NCBI GenBank assembly: GCA_002298785.1
Contig: DBMR01000076.1
Span: 1 to 20,930 of the forward strand
Direction of reading: 5' to 3'
Length of the DNA: 20,930 nt
From: Verrucomicrobia subdivision 3 bacterium UBA693
GTDB lineage: Bacteria > Verrucomicrobiota > Verrucomicrobiia > Limisphaerales > UBA8199
Part shown: in pieces, positions 15,609 through 20,930 of the stretch
Position numbering within the stretch: the stretch's first letter is position 1
Layout: each line of letters opens with the position of its first letter
Program-made: the position numbers and the translations under genes
The notes under the pieces: generated by a model
Databases searched by the model: none
Told to the model about the DNA's origin: nothing
Seen by the model: the letters and a program-made list of their open reading frames with translations, nothing else

Positions 15609-16720
15609 GTGCGCCTCCGCAAAGTATCCACCAGGCTTTGGATGCATTCCAATTTGGCATCGGGCGGCACGCCGTGGCCTAGGTTAAAAATGTGTCCAGA
15701 TGACCCAGACATCTCCCGCAGAATACGTTCGACTCCAGCGGCGACCGCTGCGGGGGTGGTCGTCAGGAGGAATGGATCCAGGTTTCCCTGCACGCCCACG
15801 TCGGCAGGCAATCTCCGGCGCACCTCCGCCAACCGGACGTTCCAATCCACCCCGATGATCTGCGCCCCCGTGTCCGCCAAGTCCGCCCAATTGCCGTGCG
15901 TGCCTTTGGAAAACACGATTACCGGTACCTGACGCTTCAGACCGGCAACAATCTCCTTGATCCAACGGCCTGACGCTGCTTGAAAATCTCCATCCGACAA
16001 TCCTCCACCGAGGCTGTCAAAAACCTGTAAAACCTCAGCCCCGGCATCAATTTGCATTTGGAGGTAGCCGGTGATGGCGGCAGTGAGTTTCTCCATCAGC
16101 CGACCAAACAAAACCGGGTCCGAGTGATAAAGCGCCTTCGCCTTGGTGTACTCTTTGACCCCGCCACCCTCGACCATGAAGTTAGCCAAAGTCCAAGGGG
16201 AGCCTGAGAAACCGATGAGGGCCGTTTTACCGGCTAGATCGCGTTTGATCAAACGCAGGGCTCTGGCCACATAATCCAACCGCGCATTCACCGCCGAAAC
16301 TTCCAACCGATCGACATCCGCAGCACTTTGAAGGATGAAATCCATCTCGATCCCACCCTTATCCCGGAATTGATAAGGCTGTCCCAGGCCTTCGGCAATG
16401 ACCAGGATATCGCTAAACAGAATCGCAGCATCAAAACCAAAACGGCGGATGGGTTGGAGCGTTACTTCTGTTGCAAGTTCTGGATTTTGAACCAGTTGCA
16501 AAAATGTGTATCTCTTCTTGAGCTCTCGATATTCCGGGAGGGCGCGGCCGGCCTGGCGCATAAGCCAAACCGGAGGGCGATCTACAGGCAGACAACGGCA
16601 GGCATCAAGAAATCGCTGACGGTTGGAGTAGGAAGGACTTGTTCCGCTGGATGCCGCACCCACGAGGGAACTCGCAGTATCCCCGCTGGCGGTTTCGGCG
16701 GTCTGATATGGTGTGCTCAT
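15605..16720 (-). CDS. hemE: Uroporphyrinogen decarboxylase
   Basis: 371 residues from ATG 16720. Another in-frame ATG at 16741 would add 7 residues, but the predicted promoter at 16759-16787 would then leave only about 11 bases of leader. The enzyme decarboxylates the four acetates of uroporphyrinogen III to give coproporphyrinogen III in the cytoplasm. PPVWLMRQAGRALPEYR (about 49-65) and FDAAILFSDILV with the catalytic Asp at 104 are diagnostic. GFSGSPWTLANFMVEGGG and the C-terminal NLGHGVPPD are further signatures. An N-terminal extension of about 30 Ser/Thr/Ala-rich residues precedes NRQRFLDAC and is low-complexity. It is the first gene of hemE-hemN-hemY-hemH and overlaps hemN by four bases. 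Confidence 0.95.
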   Translation of the reverse strand: MSTPYQTAETASGDTASSLVGAASSGTSPSYSNRQRFLDACRCLPVDRPPVWLMRQAGRALPEYRELKKRYTFLQLVQNPELATEVTLQPIRRFGFDAAILFSDILVIAEGLGQPYQFRDKGGIEMDFILQSAADVDRLEVSAVNARLDYVARALRLIKRDLAGKTALIGFSGSPWTLANFMVEGGGVKEYTKAKALYHSDPVLFGRLMEKLTAAITGYLQMQIDAGAEVLQVFDSLGGGLSDGDFQAASGRWIKEIVAGLKRQVPVIVFSKGTHGNWADLADTGAQIIGVDWNVRLAEVRRRLPADVGVQGNLDPFLLTTTPAAVAAGVERILREMSGSSGHIFNLGHGVPPDAKLECIQSLVDTLRRRT

Positions 16721-16758
16721 GCTCTGCAGATGGCACAGCATGGCCAACCTGCGCCGTC

Positions 16759-16787
16759 AGAATAGCAGACCGCCCCGCTTCGGGCAA
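16759..16787 (-). promoter_or_regulatory. Promoter candidate for the hem operon
   Basis: On the minus strand TTGCCC (16782-16787) and TATTCT (16759-16764) are separated by exactly 17 bases; each box matches consensus at 4 of 6 positions. Transcription would start near 16752, about 32 bases before the preferred hemE ATG at 16720. No iron- or heme-responsive operator is recognised in the 16748-16972 divergent region. Confidence 0.45.
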
Positions 16788-16960
16788 CCATCCAAAAGGT
16801 GTCAGTCCTCACTATTGACAGTAAATCTCTACTGCAGTCCCCACCCCACGAGAAATCGACAGCATTTTGAAGCTCAATGAGCCAGAAAAGTGGTTTAGTG
16901 TCCATAAGTCAGCTCACATGAAGATTCGATAGACAAAATTGCCAAACGGCGACGCTTAAG

Positions 16961-16965
16961 AGGTG
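16961..16965 (+). promoter_or_regulatory. Ribosome binding site deciding a GTG start
   Basis: AGGTG (within TTAAGAGGTGAAA) lies 7 bases before GTG 16973. It is one of the clearest Shine-Dalgarno sequences in the window and supports GTG as the start of the sigma factor gene. Confidence 0.6.
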
Positions 16966-16972
16966 AAATCGC

Positions 16973-17491
16973 GTGAATAGCGGTTCTGCAAATGAAACGA
17001 AAGTGTTCAAAGACTGGGAAAGCTGGCTGGGCCAGCACGCCCCCGGGTTGCTGCTCTATGCCAGGCAGCAAACCCAGTGCGAGGCGGATGCCCAGGACAT
17101 CCTGCAAGAGTCGGTCATCGAGATCTGGGAGCGGCAGCAAAGTAACGAATTGCCAGCCCCGGCCCTGGTTTACGCCACTATTCGTCGGCGCGCCATCGAC
17201 CTGGCCCGAAGCCGACAACGGCGTGCGGTGCGCGAAGCAACCGCAAATGCCGAAGTCCCCGCTGCCTGGTTCGACCTTAGCCTTGAAGATCGGGAGCGCA
17301 GCCAATTGATCCAGGAATCCTTGCGTATGCTGCCTGAAATTTACCAGGAAGTGGTCACTTTGAAAATATGGGGCGGACTGACCTTCGCTGAAATCAGCAC
17401 GACTTTAGAGATCCCCGCTAACACTGCAGCTTCACGCTATCGTTATGGAATCGAGGCCTTACGCAAAACCACCCAAAAGGAGTTGGCATGA
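16973..17491 (+). CDS. ECF-type sigma factor
   Basis: 172 residues starting at GTG 16973 with AGGTG upstream. Region 2 lies at about 15-85 (ADAQDILQESVIEIWER, then ATIRRRAIDLARSRQRR, the -10-recognition part). Region 4 lies at about 110-165 (LRMLPEIYQEVVTLKIWGG, then LTFAEISTTLEIPANTAASRYRYGIEALRK, the helix-turn-helix for the -35 box). No region 1 or 3 is present, as expected for group 4 sigma factors that direct RNA polymerase to a small regulon. The stop overlaps the next ATG by four bases, so it is coupled to a single-pass membrane protein that may control it. The target promoters are unknown. Confidence 0.9.
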   Translation: MNSGSANETKVFKDWESWLGQHAPGLLLYARQQTQCEADAQDILQESVIEIWERQQSNELPAPALVYATIRRRAIDLARSRQRRAVREATANAEVPAAWFDLSLEDRERSQLIQESLRMLPEIYQEVVTLKIWGGLTFAEISTTLEIPANTAASRYRYGIEALRKTTQKELA

Positions 17492-17985
17492 ACGATTCCG
17501 AACTGGAGAAATTTGAAGCTGAGTTGCGGAACCTGAAACCAGCAGCGCTGCCTGGTCCGCTACTACAATCCCTCGTCGACTCACGGCCGAAGCTAGAGAA
17601 TCAACCCGCTCGCAGCCCGCGGCTGAATCCGGGCGCGGTGAAGACCTTTGGGTTAAGTCACTGGCTGCGCTGGCTGATTCCAGCCACAGCGGTTGTGGTC
17701 GGGGGCATGATCGCTTGGGTCTCATTACGCTCGTCGGCGCCGAACACCCTCAAGCCTGCGACCGCGCCGCCCAGCGAACGGCTGGTGGCGGATGATATCA
17801 GCGTCGAACGACAACTGGTTTCCACCTACGATGCAATTGCGGAATTGCCCACCGGCGAACCCGTGCGGTTCAACTGCCGGGAATGGATGGATGAGGTTAA
17901 CGTTCGCGACTCATCCAAAGGTCTGGTGATTCAGAAGCGCATACCCCGCGTGGAGATCACGCCGGTCCGATTTGAAACTTATTGA
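17488..17985 (+). CDS. Single-pass membrane protein, candidate anti-sigma factor
   Basis: 165 residues. An N-terminal cytoplasmic part (about 1-58) begins MNDSELEKFEAELRNLKPA, similar in style to helical sigma-binding segments. One membrane segment spans about 61-80 (LIPATAVVVGGMIAWVSL). The outside part of about 85 residues ends in a well-formed FNCREWMDEVNVRDSS and IPRVEITPVRFETY. The Zn-type HxxxCxxC anti-sigma motif is absent, so assignment rests on topology and on the 4-base overlap with the sigma gene. It could instead be a membrane partner without anti-sigma activity. Confidence 0.7.
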   Translation: MNDSELEKFEAELRNLKPAALPGPLLQSLVDSRPKLENQPARSPRLNPGAVKTFGLSHWLRWLIPATAVVVGGMIAWVSLRSSAPNTLKPATAPPSERLVADDISVERQLVSTYDAIAELPTGEPVRFNCREWMDEVNVRDSSKGLVIQKRIPRVEITPVRFETY

Positions 17986-18054
17986 GAAACGACGAGGATC
18001 CCGAGCTGTGAAAAAATCTCACAAACAATTTATTACCAATAATTAACACAGAAT

Positions 18055-19185
18055 ATGATGCATCAAACCATGAGAACCAAAGCCCGCCCAACCTACAATT
18101 TCGGACCCTGGAATTGGAACCAGCATGCCCCGGCACTGCTACTGGCGACACTACTAGCGGCCAGCAGCGCGAGCGCATTGCCCCCGGCGAACTTCCTTTA
18201 TGATGACGGCCCGCCCGGAGGCGGGGGTGGCGGTGGCGGGGCGGTGGCCGCTCCGGATAAGGAAGCCCGCGAGAAGAAGGTGATAATCACTCGGCTGGAG
18301 CGAAACAGTGGAAAGGAAGAGAACTCGGGGCGAGGCGAACCCTGGTTAGGGGTGGGCGCTGAGGAGGCGCCGGAGGCTTTATCATCTCAATTGCAGCTCA
18401 ACTCCGGAGAAGGGTTGGTCGTAACCTTCGTTTCGACCAATAGCCCCGCGGCAAAGGCGGGCCTTCAAAAAAATGATGTGCTGGTAAAACTGGACGACCA
18501 GCTATTGGTACATCCGGCCCAGTTGCGCAAATTGGTGCGCAGTCACAAAGAAGGCGACAAAGTGCAGGTCACCGCTTACCGCCGTGGCGAAAAGTTGACT
18601 GTGTCCGCGACCCTGGAAAAAGCGCCGACCGGGTTCGCTTTTTCCATCGATGATCGCGGGTGGCAAGGTAATCTCAATGAGCTACAACGGCGCTGGGAAG
18701 TAATGCCGATGGAGGGTATGGCGCACTTGAAAGAAACGCTGGCCAAAGCTGGAATTGACAAGGAAGCCATCACGGTGGAAATCCGCCGGAGCGTGGAGGA
18801 GGCGCAGAAGGCGGCCCGAGACGCACTCCGCTCCGCCACCAACGCCCGCCAATCGCTGCTTGGGGAACTTGCCCGGGCTGGGGTGGATATTGATAAGAAC
18901 ACCCGGCTTGTGGTGAAGAGCCACGCCGGTCAGACCCGCAACATGGTGCGGACCGATGACTCCGGCACCTACGTACTGGTGGCCAACCCGAAAAAGCACC
19001 TCACCGTGCACGATAAAGACGGGAAACTACTCTTTGACGGACCGGTGGAGACGGAAGCGGACCAAGAGAAAGTCCCCGCCGAGGTCTGGTCCAAGGCCAA
19101 GAAGATGGTGGACCAACTCGATCTCCCGGCCAAAACCGAACCGGAGGAGGAAATCGAAACCGAGACTGAAACTGAAAGCCAATAA
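18055..19185 (+). CDS. Secreted PDZ-domain protein
   Basis: 376 residues. ATG 18055 is used; ATG 18058 or 18070 are possible. A signal peptide (core about 26-40, PALLLATLLAASSASA) is followed by a glycine run of eight (55-62) and a basic linker. One PDZ domain lies at about 95-190: PWLGVGAEEAPEALS, then SPAAKAGLQKNDVLVKLDDQ as in DegP-type PDZ, then KLVRSHKEGDKV. The rest is helical and charged and ends in a Glu/Thr-rich tail. No protease triad or zinc motif is seen, so it is a scaffold or sensor rather than a protease. It lies 69 AT-rich bases after the membrane protein gene and probably belongs to the same regulatory set. Confidence 0.85.
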   Translation: MMHQTMRTKARPTYNFGPWNWNQHAPALLLATLLAASSASALPPANFLYDDGPPGGGGGGGGAVAAPDKEAREKKVIITRLERNSGKEENSGRGEPWLGVGAEEAPEALSSQLQLNSGEGLVVTFVSTNSPAAKAGLQKNDVLVKLDDQLLVHPAQLRKLVRSHKEGDKVQVTAYRRGEKLTVSATLEKAPTGFAFSIDDRGWQGNLNELQRRWEVMPMEGMAHLKETLAKAGIDKEAITVEIRRSVEEAQKAARDALRSATNARQSLLGELARAGVDIDKNTRLVVKSHAGQTRNMVRTDDSGTYVLVANPKKHLTVHDKDGKLLFDGPVETEADQEKVPAEVWSKAKKMVDQLDLPAKTEPEEEIETETETESQ

Positions 19186-19196
19186 GAAGCTTGCTG

Positions 19197-19231
19197 GGGC
19201 GGGTTTCGGACGTCATTTTGAAATCCCGCCC
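19197..19231 (+). terminator. Hairpin after the PDZ gene, possible terminator
   Basis: GGGCGGG (19197-19203) pairs with CCCGCCC (19225-19231). The stem is extended inward by TTTC/GAAA after a one-base bulge. It begins 11 bases after the PDZ stop. The nearest T-run (five Ts) follows about 14 bases later, so it is a weak intrinsic terminator or an mRNA 3'-end stabiliser. Confidence 0.45.
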
Positions 19232-19270
19232 GGCTCGGCGACCGGTTTTTCGAGATTTCCCAAAACAAGC

Positions 19271-19299
19271 TTGACTGCCTATCACACGAACATTATTCT
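19271..19299 (+). promoter_or_regulatory. Promoter candidate for nusA
   Basis: TTGACT (19271-19276) and TATTCT (19294-19299) are exactly 17 bases apart, matching consensus at 5 of 6 and 4 of 6 positions. The predicted start near 19306 leaves a leader of about 98 bases before the nusA ATG. That leader contains two hairpins, including a strong terminator. Confidence 0.55.
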
Positions 19300-19320
19300 T
19301 TAACATAACGGTAACGATTT

Positions 19321-19334
19321 GCTGGGCAACCAGC
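19321..19334 (+). promoter_or_regulatory. GNRA-tetraloop hairpin in the nusA leader
   Basis: GCTGG (19321-19325) and CCAGC (19330-19334) form a perfect 5-bp stem capped by GCAA, a GNRA loop. It lies five bases upstream of the terminator hairpin and inside the predicted leader. Such loops commonly serve as tertiary or protein contacts. Confidence 0.5.
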
Positions 19335-19339
19335 GCGCC

Positions 19340-19371
19340 AAAGTCGGAAGATCAAATCTGCCGACTTTTTT
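19340..19371 (+). terminator. Intrinsic terminator in the nusA leader
   Basis: AAAGTCGG (19340-19347) pairs with CCGACTTT (19361-19368). Inside the loop AGAT and ATCT (19349-19352, 19356-19359) can also pair. The Ts run on to 19371. It lies only 32 bases before the nusA ATG and downstream of a promoter candidate, so either it ends transcripts from the upstream gene set or it attenuates nusA. Confidence 0.88.
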
Positions 19372-19403
19372 GTTCCCCTGAAAGGGCTGCCGTTTCGAAA
19401 CAA

Positions 19404-20693
19404 ATGAACGCCGATTTTCTAGCTGTGTTGGAGTTCTGGGAGCGCGAAAAGGGCATCAATCGTGATGTCCTGGTCGGCGCTGTCCAGGAGGCTTTGTTGT
19501 CTGCGGCCAAAAAGGCGGTCGGCCCGGCGCGGGAGTTGCGGGTGGAAATCGATCCCAAATCAGGCGACATCCGGGCTTACGCCAAGCTGATCGTCGCCGA
19601 GCGAGTCATTTCCAAGCACGACCAACTGTCACAGTTCGATGCCCGTCGCCTCAAGGCTGATGCGCAGATCGGTGAGGAGTTGGAGGTCGAGGTAACCCCG
19701 GTCGGCTTTGGGCGCATCGCGGCGCAATACGCCAAACAGGCGTTGATGATGCAGATTCGGAAGGCCGAGAAGGCGTTGATTTTCACCGAGTTCAAAGATC
19801 GCGTGGGCGATATCATTAGCGGCACCGTGCGTCGCTTCGAGCGCTCCGACGTCATCGTGGATTTAGGGAAATACGAGGCGTTATTGCCGAACCGGGAACG
19901 CGTTCCGACCGAGGAATACCAAGTCGGCGAACGAGTTCGCTGCTACGTAAAGGCGGTCGAGCAGGGTGCTCACGGCCCGGAGATTATCCTCTCCCGCGCT
20001 GACCCCCGGTTTGTCATCAAGCTGTTCCAGCTCGAGGTCTCGGAAATCAACGACAACACCATCGAGATCAAGGCCATTGCGCGGGAACCCGGTTTCCGCA
20101 CCAAGCTGGCGGTTTATACGCGTGACGAAAAAGTCGATCCTGTCGGCGCCTGCGTGGGATTGCGCGGTCAACGAGTGAAGAATATCGTTCGGGAGTTGAA
20201 CAACGAGAAGGTGGATATCATCCGTTGGGACCCGAATATCCGGACCTTTATTACCAACGCGCTGGCTCCGGCCAAGTTGAAGACATTTCAGGTGGATGAG
20301 GCCACCAAAAGAGTTAGAATCCTGGTTAGCGGGGATCAGTTGTCCCTGGCGATCGGGAAGCGCGGTCAGAACGCACGGTTGACCTCGAAGCTGACCGGGT
20401 GGCAGGTGGATATTGACGAAGAAGTCGTGGTCACCAAAGGATTCGAGGAAAAGGTGGCGGAGGCGGTGGAATCCCTCGCGTCGGTGCCGGGTATCACGCG
20501 AGAACAGGCGGATATCCTGGTGCACCATGGTCTGACCCGGCTGGAAGATTTGCTGCAAGCCGACGAATCGGATTTGTCGAGCATTCCCGAGATTGGGGAG
20601 CAGGCAGCAGCCATCCTGGAGGCGGCGCGCACTGAAGCGGTGCGGCGGACGCGCCCAATCGGCGAGAATCCTGAGCCGAATCAGGCTGGGTAA
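19404..20693 (+). CDS. nusA: Transcription termination/antitermination protein NusA
   Basis: 429 residues. NusA binds RNA polymerase and nascent RNA and modulates pausing, intrinsic termination and rRNA antitermination. An N-terminal polymerase-binding domain (about 1-130) is followed by S1 (about 134-200, GDIISGTVRRFERSDVIVDLG). Two KH domains follow (VDPVGACVGLRGQRVKNI near 244-261; AIGKRGQNARLTSKL near 316-330). A C-terminal helix-hairpin-helix region (about 350-420, SVPGITREQADILVHHGL) replaces the two acidic repeats of E. coli NusA. The start is ATG 19404; no good Shine-Dalgarno sequence lies at the usual distance. rimP, often just upstream, is absent here, and infB follows 47 bases later. 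The leader terminator suggests control of nusA expression. Confidence 0.96.
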   Translation: MNADFLAVLEFWEREKGINRDVLVGAVQEALLSAAKKAVGPARELRVEIDPKSGDIRAYAKLIVAERVISKHDQLSQFDARRLKADAQIGEELEVEVTPVGFGRIAAQYAKQALMMQIRKAEKALIFTEFKDRVGDIISGTVRRFERSDVIVDLGKYEALLPNRERVPTEEYQVGERVRCYVKAVEQGAHGPEIILSRADPRFVIKLFQLEVSEINDNTIEIKAIAREPGFRTKLAVYTRDEKVDPVGACVGLRGQRVKNIVRELNNEKVDIIRWDPNIRTFITNALAPAKLKTFQVDEATKRVRILVSGDQLSLAIGKRGQNARLTSKLTGWQVDIDEEVVVTKGFEEKVAEAVESLASVPGITREQADILVHHGLTRLEDLLQADESDLSSIPEIGEQAAAILEAARTEAVRRTRPIGENPEPNQAG

Positions 20694-20740
20694 GCCTATG
20701 TACACGGTGTGGCAGGTTCGGCTCGGTTTGTTAAATATTT

Positions 20741-20930
20741 ATGCCCGTTCGTATTTACGACATTTCGAAAAAGCTCGGCTTGGAGAACAAAGAAGTTCTG
20801 ACCAAAGCCAAATCGCTGGGCATTGCCGCGGCCAGGGTAGCCTCCAGTTCGCTCGATAAGATCACCGCCGAATACCTCGAAGAAGAGCTCATCAAGGATC
20901 ATCCGGAACGGTCCGCCCCCCCGCCCCCGC
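20741..20930 (+). CDS. infB: Translation initiation factor IF-2 (N-terminal part, runs off right edge)
   Basis: 63 codons are visible from ATG 20741. MPVRIYDISKKLGLENKEVL is the characteristic start of the IF2 N-terminal domain. VASSSLDKITAEYLEEELI follows, and then the proline-rich linker (APPPP) that usually precedes the GTPase core. The GTPase domains lie beyond the window. Position directly after nusA is the classical nusA-infB order, which supports the call despite the short length. No Shine-Dalgarno sequence is seen; the 5' flank is AT-rich (TTAAATATTT). Confidence 0.9.
   Translation, partial: MPVRIYDISKKLGLENKEVLTKAKSLGIAAARVASSSLDKITAEYLEEELIKDHPERSAPPPP

Noticed and set aside
15605..16720. 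Possible link of hemE (UroD family) to the RACo-like gene as a corrinoid methyltransferase pair
   Set aside because: The sequence has the true HemE signatures (PVWLMRQAGR, FSDILV) and is coupled to hemN. It is heme synthesis, not an MtaA-type methyltransferase.
16717..16905. Small minus-strand frame (MDTKPLFWLIE) upstream of hemE
   Set aside because: It overlaps the hemE promoter candidate and the hemE start in another frame, with no ribosome site.
18007..18023. TGTGA-N7-TCACA, resembling a CRP site upstream of the PDZ gene
   Set aside because: CRP sites have a 6-base spacer, and here it is 7. Five-base arms in AT-rich DNA occur easily by chance.
19881..20705. Open frame of 274 codons on the minus strand
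   Set aside because: It is antisense to nusA, including the KH domains; there is no recognisable motif and no ribosome site.

Overview
The window is a chromosomal stretch dominated by housekeeping genes. Gene content and style suggest the phylum Verrucomicrobiota, perhaps the Pedosphaera/Limisphaera side. The clues are GC-rich coding sequence, a DUF4337-like membrane protein, a secreted propeller protein with a C-terminal phrase of the FYRI type, a sigma/TM protein/PDZ gene set, and the combination of a stand-alone FeoA-domain protein with a hem operon. This placement rests on gene style, not on a marker-gene comparison. Many start codons lack a clear Shine-Dalgarno sequence.

Layout. Bases 1-1165 (minus) hold the N-terminal part of a secreted protein that runs off the left edge. 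Next comes the only long gene-poor stretch (1166-1940). It has a promoter candidate, two abutting perfect palindromes and a GC-rich segment of unknown role. A three-helix DUF4337-like membrane protein (1941-2912, plus) converges on the translation operon rpmI-rplT-pheS-pheT (7119 down to 2922, minus). That operon has a good promoter at 7153-7181 and a strong hairpin terminator between rplT and pheS. Divergent from it are a UPF0173 metallo-beta-lactamase-fold hydrolase, a secreted beta-propeller protein and a ferredoxin-ASKHA reductive activase of the RACo/DUF4445 type (7301-11327, plus). A small Cys-rich FeoA-domain gene (11518-11796, plus) overlaps the 3' end of the hem operon tail to tail.

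The hem operon (16720 down to 11747, minus) is hemE-hemN-hemY-hemH with 4-base ATGA overlaps at its first two junctions. It encodes the steps from uroporphyrinogen III to protoheme by the protoporphyrin route, using an oxygen-independent coproporphyrinogen oxidase. The ferrochelatase carries a cysteine-rich internal segment that may bind an Fe-S cluster. Divergent from it is an ECF-type sigma factor, translationally coupled to a single-pass membrane protein (candidate anti-sigma) and followed by a secreted PDZ protein (16973-19185, plus). Last come nusA and the start of infB. The nusA leader contains a promoter, a GNRA-loop hairpin and a textbook intrinsic terminator, all upstream of the start codon.

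I found no CRISPR array, tRNA, rRNA, insertion sequence or phage gene. The items most worth a second look are the nusA leader (possible attenuator), the rplT-pheS terminator, the sigma/TM/PDZ set, the Cys-rich HemH segment and the FeoA-hemH overlap. Nothing here is clearly a new defence or mobile system.
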